Shown here piece after piece: positions 25,882 through 35,118 of a DNA stretch of 64,000 nt (position 1 is the first letter of the stretch; every line of letters starts with the position of its first letter). The stretch spans positions 1 through 64,000 of the forward strand of contig NZ_JBATXG010000017.1 in NCBI RefSeq assembly GCF_049673105.1. Reading direction: 5' to 3'. Both the position numbers and the translations under genes were made by a program. This DNA comes from Castellaniella sp049673105 (GTDB taxonomy: Bacteria > Pseudomonadota > Gammaproteobacteria > Burkholderiales > Burkholderiaceae_B). Under the pieces are notes generated by a model. The model did not search any database. It saw nothing but the letters and a program-made list of their open reading frames with translations, and was not told where the DNA came from.

Positions 25882-27291
25882 ATGGCGTTGATCCGATACC
25901 TGTTGAGCGGATTTCTACTGTTGGGGATTGGTTTGGGATTCAGCCCGGTCTGGGCTGAACACGGCGAAACTGCCACGCCTCCCGGCAGTCAGGACGTCAC
26001 CTACAAGCCGGATATCACCTTTACCTTGCGCACCGCGATTGCCGAAGGCAAGCTGGTCTTCATCGGTGAGCGAGGCGACCTGGAAGGCCAGGTCAATCCC
26101 GATCTGAAGGTACCCGAAGGCGCGGTCGTACAGATCAACCTGGTCAACGGCGATGGCGCGACGCACGATATCGCCGTGCCGGAATTCAAGTCGAAATCGG
26201 ATGAAATTTCGGGCAAGAACGCCGCCACCGCCATCGTCTTTCGGGCGACCAAGAACGGCACCTTTGAATATCTGTGCACATTGCCGGGCCACAAGGCAGC
26301 CGGTATGGTGGGCAAGATCATCGTCGGCGAGCCGTCCGACGAAGTCGTCGCCAAGGCGCCGCAGATCGCCCATGATCCTACCGAAGTCGGCAAGCCGGTG
26401 GGCAAGCGCGGCCCGCAGAAAGTCACGATCGACCTGCTGACCACGGAAGTCGAAGGGCGTCTGGGCGACAACAGCACATATCGTTTCTGGACCTTCAACA
26501 ACAAGGTTCCCGGTCCCTTCGTCCGCGTCCGGGTCGGTGACACGGTGACGATGAACATCACCAACGCCAAGGACAGCACGCACATCCACTCGATCGACCT
26601 GCATGCCGTGACGGGGCCTGGCGGCGGTGCTGCCGTCACCCAGGTGGCGCCCGGCCAAACGAAGGCGTTTACCTTCAAGGCCAATCATGTCGGGCTGTTC
26701 GTCTACCACTGCGCAACCCCCATGGTGGCGCAGCACGTCACCAACGGCATGTACGGCATGATCCTGGTAGAACCCGAGGGCGGTCTGCCCAAGGTCGACC
26801 ACGAGTTCTACGTGATGCAAGGTGAGCTTTATACGGCCCAGACGCACGGGGCCAGCGGGCTGCAGGAATTCTCGCTGGAAAAACTGTTGGCGGAAAACCC
26901 CGAACACGTGATGTTCAACGGCTCCATGGACGCCCTGACCAAGGTCTACAACATGAAGTCGAACGTGGGCGACACGGTGCGCATCTTCTTTGGCGTGGGC
27001 GGCCCGAACCTGATCTCCAGCTTCCACGTCATCGGCGAGGTCTTCGACCGGGTCTACGATCAGGCGTCGCTGACCAGCAAGCCGCTGACCGACGTGCAGA
27101 CCACCCTGGTGCCTCCGGGCGGCGCCACGATGGTGGAATTCAAGACCGATTATCCGGGCCGCTACCTGTTGGTGGATCATGCGCTGTCGCGGGTGGAAAA
27201 AGGCGTAGCCGGCTTCCTGACCGTAGAGGGCAAGGCGGATCATACGATCTTCCATAGCGACGAGGCCATCGACCCGAATTCCGGGCACTGA
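25882..27291 (+). CDS. nirK: Copper nitrite reductase with extra N-terminal cupredoxin domain
   Basis: The 469-residue protein has a signal peptide (about residues 1-25) and then an added cupredoxin domain with a full blue-copper set: His95, Cys132, His137 and Met142. The usual two-domain NirK core follows. Its type 1 site is His236, Cys277, His285 and Met290. Its type 2 site is His241, His276 and His433, with catalytic Asp239 and His382. It reduces nitrite to nitric oxide in the periplasm. Two-domain NirK is about 360-380 residues. The fused three-domain form is known from Hyphomicrobium denitrificans. No nirV or nor genes adjoin it. Confidence 0.95.
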   Translation: MALIRYLLSGFLLLGIGLGFSPVWAEHGETATPPGSQDVTYKPDITFTLRTAIAEGKLVFIGERGDLEGQVNPDLKVPEGAVVQINLVNGDGATHDIAVPEFKSKSDEISGKNAATAIVFRATKNGTFEYLCTLPGHKAAGMVGKIIVGEPSDEVVAKAPQIAHDPTEVGKPVGKRGPQKVTIDLLTTEVEGRLGDNSTYRFWTFNNKVPGPFVRVRVGDTVTMNITNAKDSTHIHSIDLHAVTGPGGGAAVTQVAPGQTKAFTFKANHVGLFVYHCATPMVAQHVTNGMYGMILVEPEGGLPKVDHEFYVMQGELYTAQTHGASGLQEFSLEKLLAENPEHVMFNGSMDALTKVYNMKSNVGDTVRIFFGVGGPNLISSFHVIGEVFDRVYDQASLTSKPLTDVQTTLVPPGGATMVEFKTDYPGRYLLVDHALSRVEKGVAGFLTVEGKADHTIFHSDEAIDPNSGH

Positions 27292-27298
27292 GCCTGAT

Positions 27299-27326
27299 TT
27301 TCCGGCAGGGGAGGCCCTGCCGGAAA
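27299..27326 (+). terminator. Hairpin after nirK
   Basis: A perfect 12-bp stem (27299-27310 with 27315-27326) with a 4-nt loop starts 8 bp after the nirK stop. No T-run follows, so it may stabilise the mRNA or terminate weakly. Confidence 0.6.
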
Positions 27327-27416
27327 CCTGCTTGAACGAGATCGAGGTTTATGCCACAGTGAAGGCGGCTTTGTCGCCGTATCGGACGGATCCCAGGCAA
27401 AGCCCAGGAGATCACG

Positions 27417-28949
27417 ATGTCAAAAAACGATACACAGCGCTGCCCCGTTAATTCTCTGACCACGGATTTCGGCGCGCCTGTCCCCACCAACCGCGATAGC
27501 CTGACCGCCGGCGCTCGTGGCCCCTTGCTGTCGCAAGACGTCTGGCTGAATGAAAAGCTGGCGGGTTTTGTGCGTGAAGTCATCCCGGAACGCCGGATGC
27601 ATGCCAAAGGCTCCGGCGCTTTCGGCACCTTTACCGTGACGCATGACATCACGCGTTATACGCGAGCCAAACTATTCGAAAAAATCGGCAAAAAGACAGA
27701 GCTTTTCGCCCGTTTTACCACTGTGGCCGGTGAACGCGGCGCCGCCGATGCAGAGCGCGATATCCGGGGTTTCGCCCTGAAGTTCTACACCGAAGAAGGC
27801 AACTGGGACTTGGTGGGCAACAACACGCCGGTGTTCTTCATCCGCGATCCGCGCCAGTTCCCCGACCTGAACAAAGCCGTCAAACGAGACCCTCGCACCA
27901 ATCTGCGCTCGGCGACACACAACTGGGATTACTGGACGCTGTTGCCCGAGGCGCTGCACCAGATCACCATCGTCATGAGCGATCGGGGCATTCCGGCGTC
28001 CTACCGCCACATGCACGGTTTTTCCTCGCATACCTACAGCTTCTGGAATGCATCCGGCGAACGTTTCTGGATCAAACTGCATTTCAAGGCGCAGCAGGGC
28101 ATCCGCAACCTGACGGACGTGCAGGCCGCTGAATTGGTCGCGCAGGACCGCGAAAGCCACCAGCGCGACCTCTACCAGGCCATCGATCGCGGTGATTTCC
28201 CCAAATGGACGCTGTATGTGCAGGTGATGCCGGAAAAGGACGCGGAGACCTACCGCGTGCACCCCTTTGACCTGACCAAGGTCTGGTACAAGAGCGACTA
28301 TCCTCTGATCGAGGTCGGTGAATTCGAACTGAACCGCAATCCCGACAATTTCTTTGCCGACGTTGAACAGAGCGCTTTTGCCCCCAGCAATCTGGTGCCC
28401 GGTATCGGCGTCAGCCCAGACCGCATGCTGCAGGCGCGCTTGTTCAACTACGCTGATGCGCAGCGCTACCGTCTGGGCGCCAACTACCATCAGATTCCCG
28501 TCAACCAGGCGCGATGTCCGGTGCACAGCAATCACCGAGACGGTCAGGGCCGCGTCGATGGCAATTACGGCGGCACCCTGCACTATGAACCCAACAGCTT
28601 TGGCCAATGGCAGGGGCAGCCGGATTTCGCGGAACCGCCGTTGCATATCCACGGCGATGCGGATTTCTGGAGCTACCACCAGGACGACAGCGATTACTTC
28701 GAACAGCCCGGCAAATTATTCCGCCTGATGACGGCTGATCAACAGGAAGCCTTGTTTGGCAATACGGCCCGAGGGATGGGCGACGCGCCCGAATTCGTCA
28801 AATTCCGCCATATCCGCAATTGCCATGCGGCAGATCCGGCCTATGGGGCGGGTGTCGCCAAGGCGTTGGGGCTGGACCTCAAAAAGGCGCTGGCATCCAA
28901 AAAAGACGACCCGATGTTCGGCAATCCCCTGGTGCCCCTGCCGGTCTGA
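27417..28949 (+). CDS. katA: Heme catalase (small-subunit, monofunctional)
   Basis: The 510-residue protein is a clade 3-type catalase. It has the catalytic His62 in RRMHAKGSGAFG, the Asn region NNTPVFFIRDP, and the proximal heme Tyr in RLFNYADAQRYRLGANYHQIPVN. It converts hydrogen peroxide to water and oxygen. AGGAG sits 7 bp before ATG 27417. It lies between nirK and the ectoine cluster as a single gene. The symbol katA is given by family, since orthology to a specific named catalase was not tested. Confidence 0.95.
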   Translation: MSKNDTQRCPVNSLTTDFGAPVPTNRDSLTAGARGPLLSQDVWLNEKLAGFVREVIPERRMHAKGSGAFGTFTVTHDITRYTRAKLFEKIGKKTELFARFTTVAGERGAADAERDIRGFALKFYTEEGNWDLVGNNTPVFFIRDPRQFPDLNKAVKRDPRTNLRSATHNWDYWTLLPEALHQITIVMSDRGIPASYRHMHGFSSHTYSFWNASGERFWIKLHFKAQQGIRNLTDVQAAELVAQDRESHQRDLYQAIDRGDFPKWTLYVQVMPEKDAETYRVHPFDLTKVWYKSDYPLIEVGEFELNRNPDNFFADVEQSAFAPSNLVPGIGVSPDRMLQARLFNYADAQRYRLGANYHQIPVNQARCPVHSNHRDGQGRVDGNYGGTLHYEPNSFGQWQGQPDFAEPPLHIHGDADFWSYHQDDSDYFEQPGKLFRLMTADQQEALFGNTARGMGDAPEFVKFRHIRNCHAADPAYGAGVAKALGLDLKKALASKKDDPMFGNPLVPLPV

Positions 28950-28964
28950 ATTGCCCAGTAGTTC

Positions 28965-28993
28965 TTGACCGATATGATTCAGGGCCTTATCAT
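28965..28993 (+). promoter_or_regulatory. Sigma-70-type promoter of ectR-ectABCD
   Basis: TTGACC (28965-28970) and TATCAT (28988-28993) with an ideal 17-bp spacer lie 38 bp before ectR. The -10 box overlaps the left end of the palindrome at 28990. Confidence 0.7.
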
Positions 28994-29007
28994 TTCAACT
29001 GAAATGA
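28990..29007. promoter_or_regulatory. EctR-type operator: TCATTTCA-AC-TGAAATGA
   Basis: Two perfect 8-bp half-sites are separated by 2 bp, overlapping the -10 box and start region of the ect promoter. The EctR1 operator of methylotrophs is described as 8-bp half-sites with a 2-bp spacer, the same geometry. The adjacent gene encodes a MarR-family protein, so autorepression is likely. Confidence 0.7.
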
Positions 29008-29030
29008 ATTTTTAAGGACCCTGAATCACT

Positions 29031-29567
29031 ATGGACACCCAGTTGGATGCGCAGCAGGCTTACGACCTGCGTATCTTGAGGGCACTGCGCCGGATCACCC
29101 GCGCAGTCGCCCTGCATTCCCGGCAGCTGTCGGCGTGCAGCCGCATTACCGGCCCGCAGCTCGTCTGTTTACGGACGGTCATTGAAAAAGGGCCGATGAC
29201 CGCCACGGCCATCAGCCGGGAAGTCCATGTCAGCGCCAGCACCGTGGTCGGCATTCTGGATCGCCTGGAAGACAAAGGCCTGATCGTCCGCGAACGTGGG
29301 CGCGCGGATCGCCGGATCGTCTTTGTCAGCGCCACCGATGCCGGTCGGCAGTTGGCGCAGGATACGCCGTCGCCCTTGCAGCAGAAGCTGGCGGAATCCC
29401 TGCAGGCGCTGCCCGAACTCGAACAGGCGACGATCACGCTATCGCTTGAACGCGTCGTCGATCTGATCGAATCCGGCACGGGCTTGGCGCCGGTCGCCGA
29501 TGCGCAGTCCCCCATGCTGGATGTGCCTGTCACCGGGGTGGCGCCCGAATCCGGGTTGGTGGTTTGA
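29031..29567 (+). CDS. ectR: MarR-family regulator of ectoine synthesis
   Basis: The 178-residue protein has a MarR winged helix: the recognition region VHVSASTVVGILDRLEDKGLIVRERGRADRRIVFVSAT lies near residues 64-102. It resembles EctR, the repressor found ahead of ectABC in several proteobacteria. It overlaps ectA by 4 bp and heads the cluster, behind a promoter with a palindrome of the right type. Regulation by osmotic state is inferred from position and family. Confidence 0.88.
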   Translation: MDTQLDAQQAYDLRILRALRRITRAVALHSRQLSACSRITGPQLVCLRTVIEKGPMTATAISREVHVSASTVVGILDRLEDKGLIVRERGRADRRIVFVSATDAGRQLAQDTPSPLQQKLAESLQALPELEQATITLSLERVVDLIESGTGLAPVADAQSPMLDVPVTGVAPESGLVV

Positions 29568-30091
29568 CCCAGGGGTCAGACTCACTTGGGGCGCCGCCTA
29601 TCCGGCTGCGCCCGCCCGACCGGGCTGATGGGCCCGCCTTGCATCTTCTGGTGGCGCACTGCCCGCCGCTGGATCTCAATTCCGTCTATCTCTATCTGCT
29701 GCTGACGGAACACTTTCCCCAAACTTGCATCGTGGCCGAGGACGACCGTGGCGTCCTGGGCATGGTGTCGGCGTACCTGCCTCCCCAGCAGGACGAGGTG
29801 TTGTTTGTCTGGCAGGTAGCTGTTCATCCCCGTGCCAGGGGCCTGGGCCTGGGTCTGCGGATGCTGCGGCAATTGTTGCAGCGCCGTGGCTTGCGCCCGA
29901 TCCGTTGGGTGGAAACCACCGTGGGGCCTGGCAATCAGGCATCCCGGCGTTTGTTCGCCCGTTTGGCGGATCATTTGCAGGCCCCTATGCGGGAATCGGC
30001 GCTGTTCGATGCGGCGCTTTTCGGTGCCCAGGCGCATGAAGCGGAACCGCTGTTGCGCATTGGCCCGTTTTCCTTGTCGGCAGTGAACTGA
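29564..30091 (+). CDS. ectA: L-2,4-diaminobutyrate acetyltransferase
   Basis: The 175-residue GNAT protein has the EctA pattern: LRPPDRADG, CPPLDLNSVYLYLLLTEHF and LFVWQVAVHPRARGLGLGLRML, which includes the acetyl-CoA-binding loop. It makes gamma-N-acetyl-diaminobutyrate in ectoine synthesis. The start is TTG 29564, overlapping the ectR stop. A 14-bp palindrome TGACCCAGGGGTCA lies right at this junction. No ATG is available upstream of the conserved region. Confidence 0.94.
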   Translation: MTQGSDSLGAPPIRLRPPDRADGPALHLLVAHCPPLDLNSVYLYLLLTEHFPQTCIVAEDDRGVLGMVSAYLPPQQDEVLFVWQVAVHPRARGLGLGLRMLRQLLQRRGLRPIRWVETTVGPGNQASRRLFARLADHLQAPMRESALFDAALFGAQAHEAEPLLRIGPFSLSAVN

Positions 30092-30129
30092 GTTGCTGTC
30101 GTCTATTCGAACGTCAACAAGGAGGAATC

Positions 30130-31437
30130 ATGGACTTGAAAATTTTTGACCGGATGGAGTCGGAGGTCAGGGGCTACATTCGGTCGTTCCCGGTGATTTT
30201 CACCAAAGCCCGCGGGTCGGAACTGTTTGATGAGAGCGGTCGGCGCTACATCGATTTTTTCAGCGGCGCGGGTACCCTGAACTACGGCCACAACAATCCC
30301 GCCCTGCGCGAGCGCATGGTGGATTACCTGGCATCGGATGGCGTGGTGCATGGCCTGGACATGGCGACCAGCGCAAAAAAGTACTTTCTGCAGACCATGG
30401 ATCGGCTGATCCTGAAACCGCGCAAGCTGGACTATATCTTGCAGTTCACCGGCCCCACCGGAACCAATGCGGTGGAAGCAGCGCTAAAGCTGGCGCGCCA
30501 GGTCAAGGGCCGGCAAAACGTCATTTCATTTACGCACGGCTTTCATGGCGTATCGGGCGGTTCGCTGGCGGCCACGGCCAATCGGAAATTTCGCAAAGCC
30601 GCCGGCGTGGCGCTGGGCAATGCCAGCTTCATGCCGTTTGACGGCTATTTCGGGCCGGATGTGAACACCATGGCCTATCTCGAGCGCATGCTCGACGACC
30701 CTAGCAGCGGACTGGATCATCCCGCCGCCGTCATCGTGGAAACCGTTCAGGGGGAAGGCGGGGTCAATGTGGCATCCCAGCGCTGGCTGCGCGAGCTGGA
30801 GCGCCTGTGCCGGCGTCACGACATGCTGCTGATCGTCGATGACATCCAGGTCGGTTGCGGGCGCACAGGGCATTTCTTCAGTTTCGAGACCGCCGGTATT
30901 TCGCCCGATATCGTGACCTTGTCAAAATCGCTCTCGGGCTTTGGCTTGCCCATGTCGCTGGTGCTGCTCAAGCCCGAACTGGACATCTGGGAACCCGGCG
31001 CGCATAGCGGCACTTTCCGGGGCAATAACCTGGCTTTCGTCACGGCGGCGCAGGCCATGGAAACCTATTGGTCCAGTCCGGCGCTCTCGGATAGCGTAGC
31101 CGCCAAGGAACAGCTGGTGCGCGATTGGCTGGAAAACCTGGCGCATAGTTGCCGATCCGCCGGGTTCGGCGTGCGAGGCCGGGGATTGATCCAGGGGCTG
31201 GTGACTCCGGTGGGCGATGATCTGGCCAACCGGATCGCTCGTCGCGCATTCGAGCAGGGCGTCGTGATCGAGACTTCGGGTGCGCATGACGAAGTCCTGA
31301 AGGTCCTGCCGGCCCTGACGATTCCCTACGAGCAGTTGGAGCAGGGCCTGGAAGTCATCGAGCGCAGCGCCAACGAGATCCTGGCCTCGCTGGGCCGCCA
31401 GCCCAGGGTGCTGAAGATCGCCGGAGGCGCCTCATGA
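30130..31437 (+). CDS. ectB: Diaminobutyrate--2-oxoglutarate transaminase
   Basis: The 435-residue class III aminotransferase has the PLP-lysine region DIVTLSKSLSGFGLPMS and the FTGPTGTNAVEAALKLAR motif of EctB. It makes L-2,4-diaminobutyrate from aspartate semialdehyde and glutamate, the first step of ectoine synthesis. AAGGAGG precedes ATG 30130. Its end overlaps ectC by 4 bp. No dedicated aspartokinase gene (ask_ect) is found in this cluster. Confidence 0.96.
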   Translation: MDLKIFDRMESEVRGYIRSFPVIFTKARGSELFDESGRRYIDFFSGAGTLNYGHNNPALRERMVDYLASDGVVHGLDMATSAKKYFLQTMDRLILKPRKLDYILQFTGPTGTNAVEAALKLARQVKGRQNVISFTHGFHGVSGGSLAATANRKFRKAAGVALGNASFMPFDGYFGPDVNTMAYLERMLDDPSSGLDHPAAVIVETVQGEGGVNVASQRWLRELERLCRRHDMLLIVDDIQVGCGRTGHFFSFETAGISPDIVTLSKSLSGFGLPMSLVLLKPELDIWEPGAHSGTFRGNNLAFVTAAQAMETYWSSPALSDSVAAKEQLVRDWLENLAHSCRSAGFGVRGRGLIQGLVTPVGDDLANRIARRAFEQGVVIETSGAHDEVLKVLPALTIPYEQLEQGLEVIERSANEILASLGRQPRVLKIAGGAS

Positions 31438-31826
31438 TCGTGCGCCATGTCAATGAGGTGATCGGTACCGAGCACGAAATCGTGACGGAAAACTGGACCA
31501 GCCGCCGCGTGCTGCTGGCGGGCGATGGGATGGGATTTTCGTTTCACGAGACCGTCATTGCGCCGGGTACCGAGACGCATATCCACTACCAGAACCATCT
31601 GGAAGCCGTCTGGTGCATCGAGGGCGATGGTGAAATCGAGACCATTGCCGATGGTGAGAAATACGCACTGGGTCCCGGCGTGGTCTATGCCCTGGATCAG
31701 CATGACGAGCATTGGCTGCGCGGCGGGCGTCAGCCGTTACGGGTGATCTGCGTCTTCAATCCGCCCTTGACGGGGCGTGAGGTGCACGATGAATCGGGTG
31801 TGTATCCGCTAGAGGCCGCGCACTGA
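31434..31826 (+). CDS. ectC: L-ectoine synthase
   Basis: The 130-residue cupin-fold enzyme begins MIVRHVNEVIGTE and has HIHYQNHLEAVWCIEGDGEIE and YALDQHDEHWLRGG, the metal and substrate motifs of EctC. It closes the ring of N-acetyl-diaminobutyrate to form ectoine. The start codon overlaps the ectB stop, indicating coupled translation. The length is normal for the family. Confidence 0.96.
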   Translation: MIVRHVNEVIGTEHEIVTENWTSRRVLLAGDGMGFSFHETVIAPGTETHIHYQNHLEAVWCIEGDGEIETIADGEKYALGPGVVYALDQHDEHWLRGGRQPLRVICVFNPPLTGREVHDESGVYPLEAAH

Positions 31827-31886
31827 ATCGAAGCATGTGGCGCCTGCCCCCGACAGTGGGTTCTGGCGCCGAGCAGGAGTGTTGCA

Positions 31887-32789
31887 ATGAAGGATTGTTA
31901 TGTTTCTCGTACGGGCCGCTCGGCGGCCTTGATCGCACGCTGCGATCCCGTTGTGTATGACGACGGCCATTATGATCGGGCCCTGGATGCCGCCCAACTG
32001 CAGGCCTACGAGCGGGACGGGTTTCTGGTGATGCCCGATCTGTTCGATGCTGCAGAGATCCAGGCCTTGCGCCAGGAGGCTCTCGATCTGGAACACGACC
32101 CGGCGGTGCGCGAAGGCGAGGAGGTCATCCGTGAGCCCGGCGGGCAGGCCTTGCGCTCGATCTTCCGGGTGCATGAATTGGGCGCCCGTCTGGCGGACCT
32201 GCCCAGGGATCCGCGTCTGCTCTCCGTTGCGCGGCAGATTCTGGGGTCCGAGGTGTACATCCATCAGTCGCGGGTCAATATGAAACCGGCGCTGGACGGC
32301 AAGGAATTCTACTGGCACTCGGATTTCGAGACCTGGCATGTGGAGGACGGCATGCCGGCCATGCGCGCGCTGAGCTGCTCTGTCCTGTTGACGGACAATA
32401 CGCCGTTCAATGGCCCCTTGATGCTGATCCCCGGTTCGCATCGGCAGTTCGTCGCCTGCGTGGGGGACACCCCCGAGGACAACTACCGGCAGTCCCTGCG
32501 GCGTCAGGAGGTGGGGGTGCCGGACCCGCTCAGCCTGCGTCTGCTGGCCGAGCAGGGCGGTCTGCAGGCGGTGACGGCCCCGGCGGGGTCGGTGGTGTTT
32601 TTTGACTGCAATACGCTGCATGGATCGGGCGGCAATCTGTCGCCGTGGCCGCGCAGCAATGTGTTCATGGTCTACAACAGCGTGGACAATCGCCTGCTGG
32701 CGCCGTTTCATGGCATGAAGCCGCGCCCGGAGCATATTGCGGCGCGGCGCCGGGCGGAAGCGCTGACCCCTCTGTCTGTGACGGCCTAG
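31887..32789 (+). CDS. ectD: Ectoine 5-hydroxylase
   Basis: The 300-residue Fe(II)/2-oxoglutarate dioxygenase has the EctD signature FYWHSDFETWHVEDGMP with iron ligands His144 and Asp146, and His245 in TLHGSGGN as the third. It converts ectoine to 5-hydroxyectoine, a stronger stress protectant. It is the last gene of the ectR-ectABCD run and converges on the importer genes. Confidence 0.97.
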   Translation: MKDCYVSRTGRSAALIARCDPVVYDDGHYDRALDAAQLQAYERDGFLVMPDLFDAAEIQALRQEALDLEHDPAVREGEEVIREPGGQALRSIFRVHELGARLADLPRDPRLLSVARQILGSEVYIHQSRVNMKPALDGKEFYWHSDFETWHVEDGMPAMRALSCSVLLTDNTPFNGPLMLIPGSHRQFVACVGDTPEDNYRQSLRRQEVGVPDPLSLRLLAEQGGLQAVTAPAGSVVFFDCNTLHGSGGNLSPWPRSNVFMVYNSVDNRLLAPFHGMKPRPEHIAARRRAEALTPLSVTA

Positions 32790-32831
32790 CGTTTCCTGCA
32801 CGGATCAGACGAAGAGGGCGCTGGGGCTCGA

Positions 32832-32861
32832 GGGCGGCGGACGTCAGTTTGTTGGCCGCCC
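32832..32861. terminator. Possible hairpin between convergent ectD and ehuA
   Basis: GGGCGGC (32832-32838) pairs with GCCGCCC (32855-32861) with a 16-nt loop in the 77-bp convergent gap. It is a weak candidate for a shared terminator. Confidence 0.3.
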
Positions 32862-32866
32862 GCCGT

Positions 32867-33700
32867 TCAGTTGCCCGCTTGCCGAGTTTGCAGGAAGTTC
32901 TTCAGGAAATCCTGAGTGCGCGCTTCTTGCGGGTTCGTGAACATCTGTTCGGGCGGTGCCTGTTCGACTACAACGCCCTTGTCAAAAAAGCACACCCGAT
33001 CGGAAATCTGCCGGGCGAATTCCATTTCGTGCGTGACCAGCAGCATGGTCAGATCGTGTTCTTCCGACAGGCGCTGGATGACGGTGAGCACCTCGCCGAC
33101 CAGCTCCGGGTCCAGGGCGGATGTCGGCTCATCGAACAGCATGATGTTGGGGCGGGTCGCCAGGGCGCGGGCGATGGCGACCCGCTGTTGCTGTCCACCG
33201 GATAGCTGGCTGGGGAATTTGTCGGCGTGGTCCGTCATGCCGACCAGGTCCAGGTAGTCGTAGGCTCGCTGACGGGCTTCTTCGCGCGACAGGCCCAGGA
33301 CGTGGATCGGGGATTCGGTGATGTTGCGCAGCACCGTCATGTGGGGAAACAGATTGAACTGCTGAAACACCATGCCCATTTCCTTGCGCATGGAGCGCAG
33401 GTGGGCTTCGCTGGCGGGCACGGGATGGCCGTCGCGGTATTCATGCCATAGCGGTTTGCCCGCCACATGGATCAGGCCGCCGTCGATGTTCTCCAGGGTC
33501 ATCAGAATGCGCAGCACCGTCGATTTGCCGGATCCCGAGGGGCCGATGATGGTGACTTTTTCACCCTTGGCCACCTGGAAATCCAGTTGATCCAGCACGA
33601 TGGCGTCGCCGAAACGCTTGACGACCTTGTCCATCACGATGATCGGCTCGGAGGTGTCGGCGCCTGGGGTCGTGGCGGGAGGAAGGTCGGGAACATGCAT
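32867..33700 (-). CDS. ehuA: Ectoine/hydroxyectoine ABC transporter, ATP-binding protein
   Basis: The 277-residue ATPase of a polar amino acid-type importer has Walker A GPSGSGKST, signature LSGGQQQR and Walker B IMLFDEPTS. Its N-terminal extension of about 20 residues is not conserved. It is the last gene of a four-gene importer facing the ectoine synthesis genes, which is the reason for the Ehu assignment. The sequence alone would fit any amino acid importer of this type. AGGAGA precedes the start. Confidence 0.85.
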   Translation of the reverse strand: MHVPDLPPATTPGADTSEPIIVMDKVVKRFGDAIVLDQLDFQVAKGEKVTIIGPSGSGKSTVLRILMTLENIDGGLIHVAGKPLWHEYRDGHPVPASEAHLRSMRKEMGMVFQQFNLFPHMTVLRNITESPIHVLGLSREEARQRAYDYLDLVGMTDHADKFPSQLSGGQQQRVAIARALATRPNIMLFDEPTSALDPELVGEVLTVIQRLSEEHDLTMLLVTHEMEFARQISDRVCFFDKGVVVEQAPPEQMFTNPQEARTQDFLKNFLQTRQAGN

Positions 33701-33736
33701 GGCAAGAGTCTCCTGGGTCGAATGGAAGGGACGGCG

Positions 33737-34432
33737 CTATCCACGCAGGGGGATGCCGCGTTTGGGCAGGTGCGTGTCCAGATAGCGCACGCCTGCGGAG
33801 GCGATCAGGGTCAGGATCAGGTAGAGCGCGCCGACCATCGTCAGCGGCACCATGTAGTTGAAGCTGCGGTCGCCGATGATGCGGGCGACGTTCAGCATTT
33901 CCAGGATGGCCACCACCGAGAGCACGGGCACGTCCTTCATGATGGACACCAGATAGTTGCCCAGGGCGGGGATGATGCGCGGAATGGCCTGGGGCAGGAT
34001 GATCACGCCGAAGGTCCGCAGCGGGGAAATGTCCAGGGCGCGGGCGGCCTCGGTCTGGCCGTGCGTGATGGACTCCAGGCCGGCCCGGTAGACTTCCGAC
34101 ATATAGGCGCTGTACTGCACGCCCAGGGCCAGCGCGCCGGTCAGAAAGGCCGGCAGCACCAGACCATATTCGGGCAGCACGTAATACAGGAAGAACAGCT
34201 GCACCAGCAGCGGCGTGTCCCGCAGAAATTCCGTGAAAACCTTCGCCGGCCAGGCGATCAGACGCAGGCGGGCGGATTTCAGCGCGGCCAGGACCAGCCC
34301 CAGCACGGCGCCCACCAGAAAACCCAGCAGGGTCGCCTGGATCGTGACGACCATGCCGCGCAACAGGATGGGCAGGATCGACCAGGCGAAGACCCAGTCG
34401 TTGGCGGTGTTCCATTCGATACCGAACAGCAT
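33737..34432 (-). CDS. ehuD: Ectoine/hydroxyectoine ABC transporter, permease
   Basis: This roughly 231-residue permease has about five hydrophobic helices and the EAA loop EAARALDISPLRTFGVIILPQAIPRIIP typical of His/Glu/Gln-type importers. ATG 34432 is preferred, with GAGGGG upstream. An in-frame TTG at 34438 would overlap the ehuC stop. It should pair with EhuC in the inner membrane. Confidence 0.86.
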   Translation of the reverse strand: MLFGIEWNTANDWVFAWSILPILLRGMVVTIQATLLGFLVGAVLGLVLAALKSARLRLIAWPAKVFTEFLRDTPLLVQLFFLYYVLPEYGLVLPAFLTGALALGVQYSAYMSEVYRAGLESITHGQTEAARALDISPLRTFGVIILPQAIPRIIPALGNYLVSIMKDVPVLSVVAILEMLNVARIIGDRSFNYMVPLTMVGALYLILTLIASAGVRYLDTHLPKRGIPLRG

Positions 34433-34434
34433 GA

Positions 34435-35106
34435 TCAAGCCCCTCGACTGCGCCAGCGACCGACGCGGGATTCCAGGAGGCGCATCATGCCCGACAGCAC
34501 CAGGGCCATGCCGAAATACATCAGCAGCAGCAGGGTGTAGACGGACACGCTGTCCTGGGTGAAATTACGGATTCGCTCTGCTTGAAACGCCATGTCGCCC
34601 AGACCGATCAGCGATACCAGCGCCGTGTCCTTCAGGTTCTGCACGGCCAGATTGCAGAAACTGGGCATCATTTCCGGGATGGCCTGGGGCAGGGCGATGC
34701 GCCACAGAGTCTGGCGGGGGGTGAAATCCAGCGCTTTGGCTGCTTCGTACTGATTGCGCGGGACTGCCTGGATGGCGCCGCGCACGATTTCGGCTCCGTA
34801 GGCGCCGATGTTCAGGCTCAGGGCCAGGGTGCCGGCGACCACCGGCGGCAGCCGCAGATCGATGCCCAGGGCCTGCCCCAGCACGGGCAGGGCGAAGAAT
34901 AGCCAGAACAGCTGCACCAGCAGGGATGTGCCGCGAAAGATCTCGATCAGGGTGATGGAAGCCCAGCGCCAGAGCCGGGAACGGGATAAGCGACCGATCC
35001 CGAACAGAAAGGAAAACAGGCCCCCCAGGATGGTGGAATACAAGGTCAGTTCAAGCGTGACCCCGGCCCCCACCATCAAGGGGCGCAGATAGCTCAGCCA
35101 GTCCAT
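34435..35106 (-). CDS. ehuC: Ectoine/hydroxyectoine ABC transporter, permease
   Basis: The 223-residue permease has five or so membrane helices and the EAA loop YEAAKALDFTPRQTLWRIALPQAIPEMMP. It lies 12 bp after ehuB and directly adjoins ehuD, forming the two-permease set of the importer. The substrate is assigned from its place opposite ectABCD. Confidence 0.86.
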   Translation of the reverse strand: MDWLSYLRPLMVGAGVTLELTLYSTILGGLFSFLFGIGRLSRSRLWRWASITLIEIFRGTSLLVQLFWLFFALPVLGQALGIDLRLPPVVAGTLALSLNIGAYGAEIVRGAIQAVPRNQYEAAKALDFTPRQTLWRIALPQAIPEMMPSFCNLAVQNLKDTALVSLIGLGDMAFQAERIRNFTQDSVSVYTLLLLMYFGMALVLSGMMRLLESRVGRWRSRGA

Positions 35107-35118
35107 GACTCGGCGATC

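Noticed and set aside
29565..29578. TGACCCAGGGGTCA at the ectA start as a regulator site
   Set aside because: It lies within coding sequence at the ectR-ectA junction, where coding constraint and chance explain a 14-bp palindrome, and no second copy was found.
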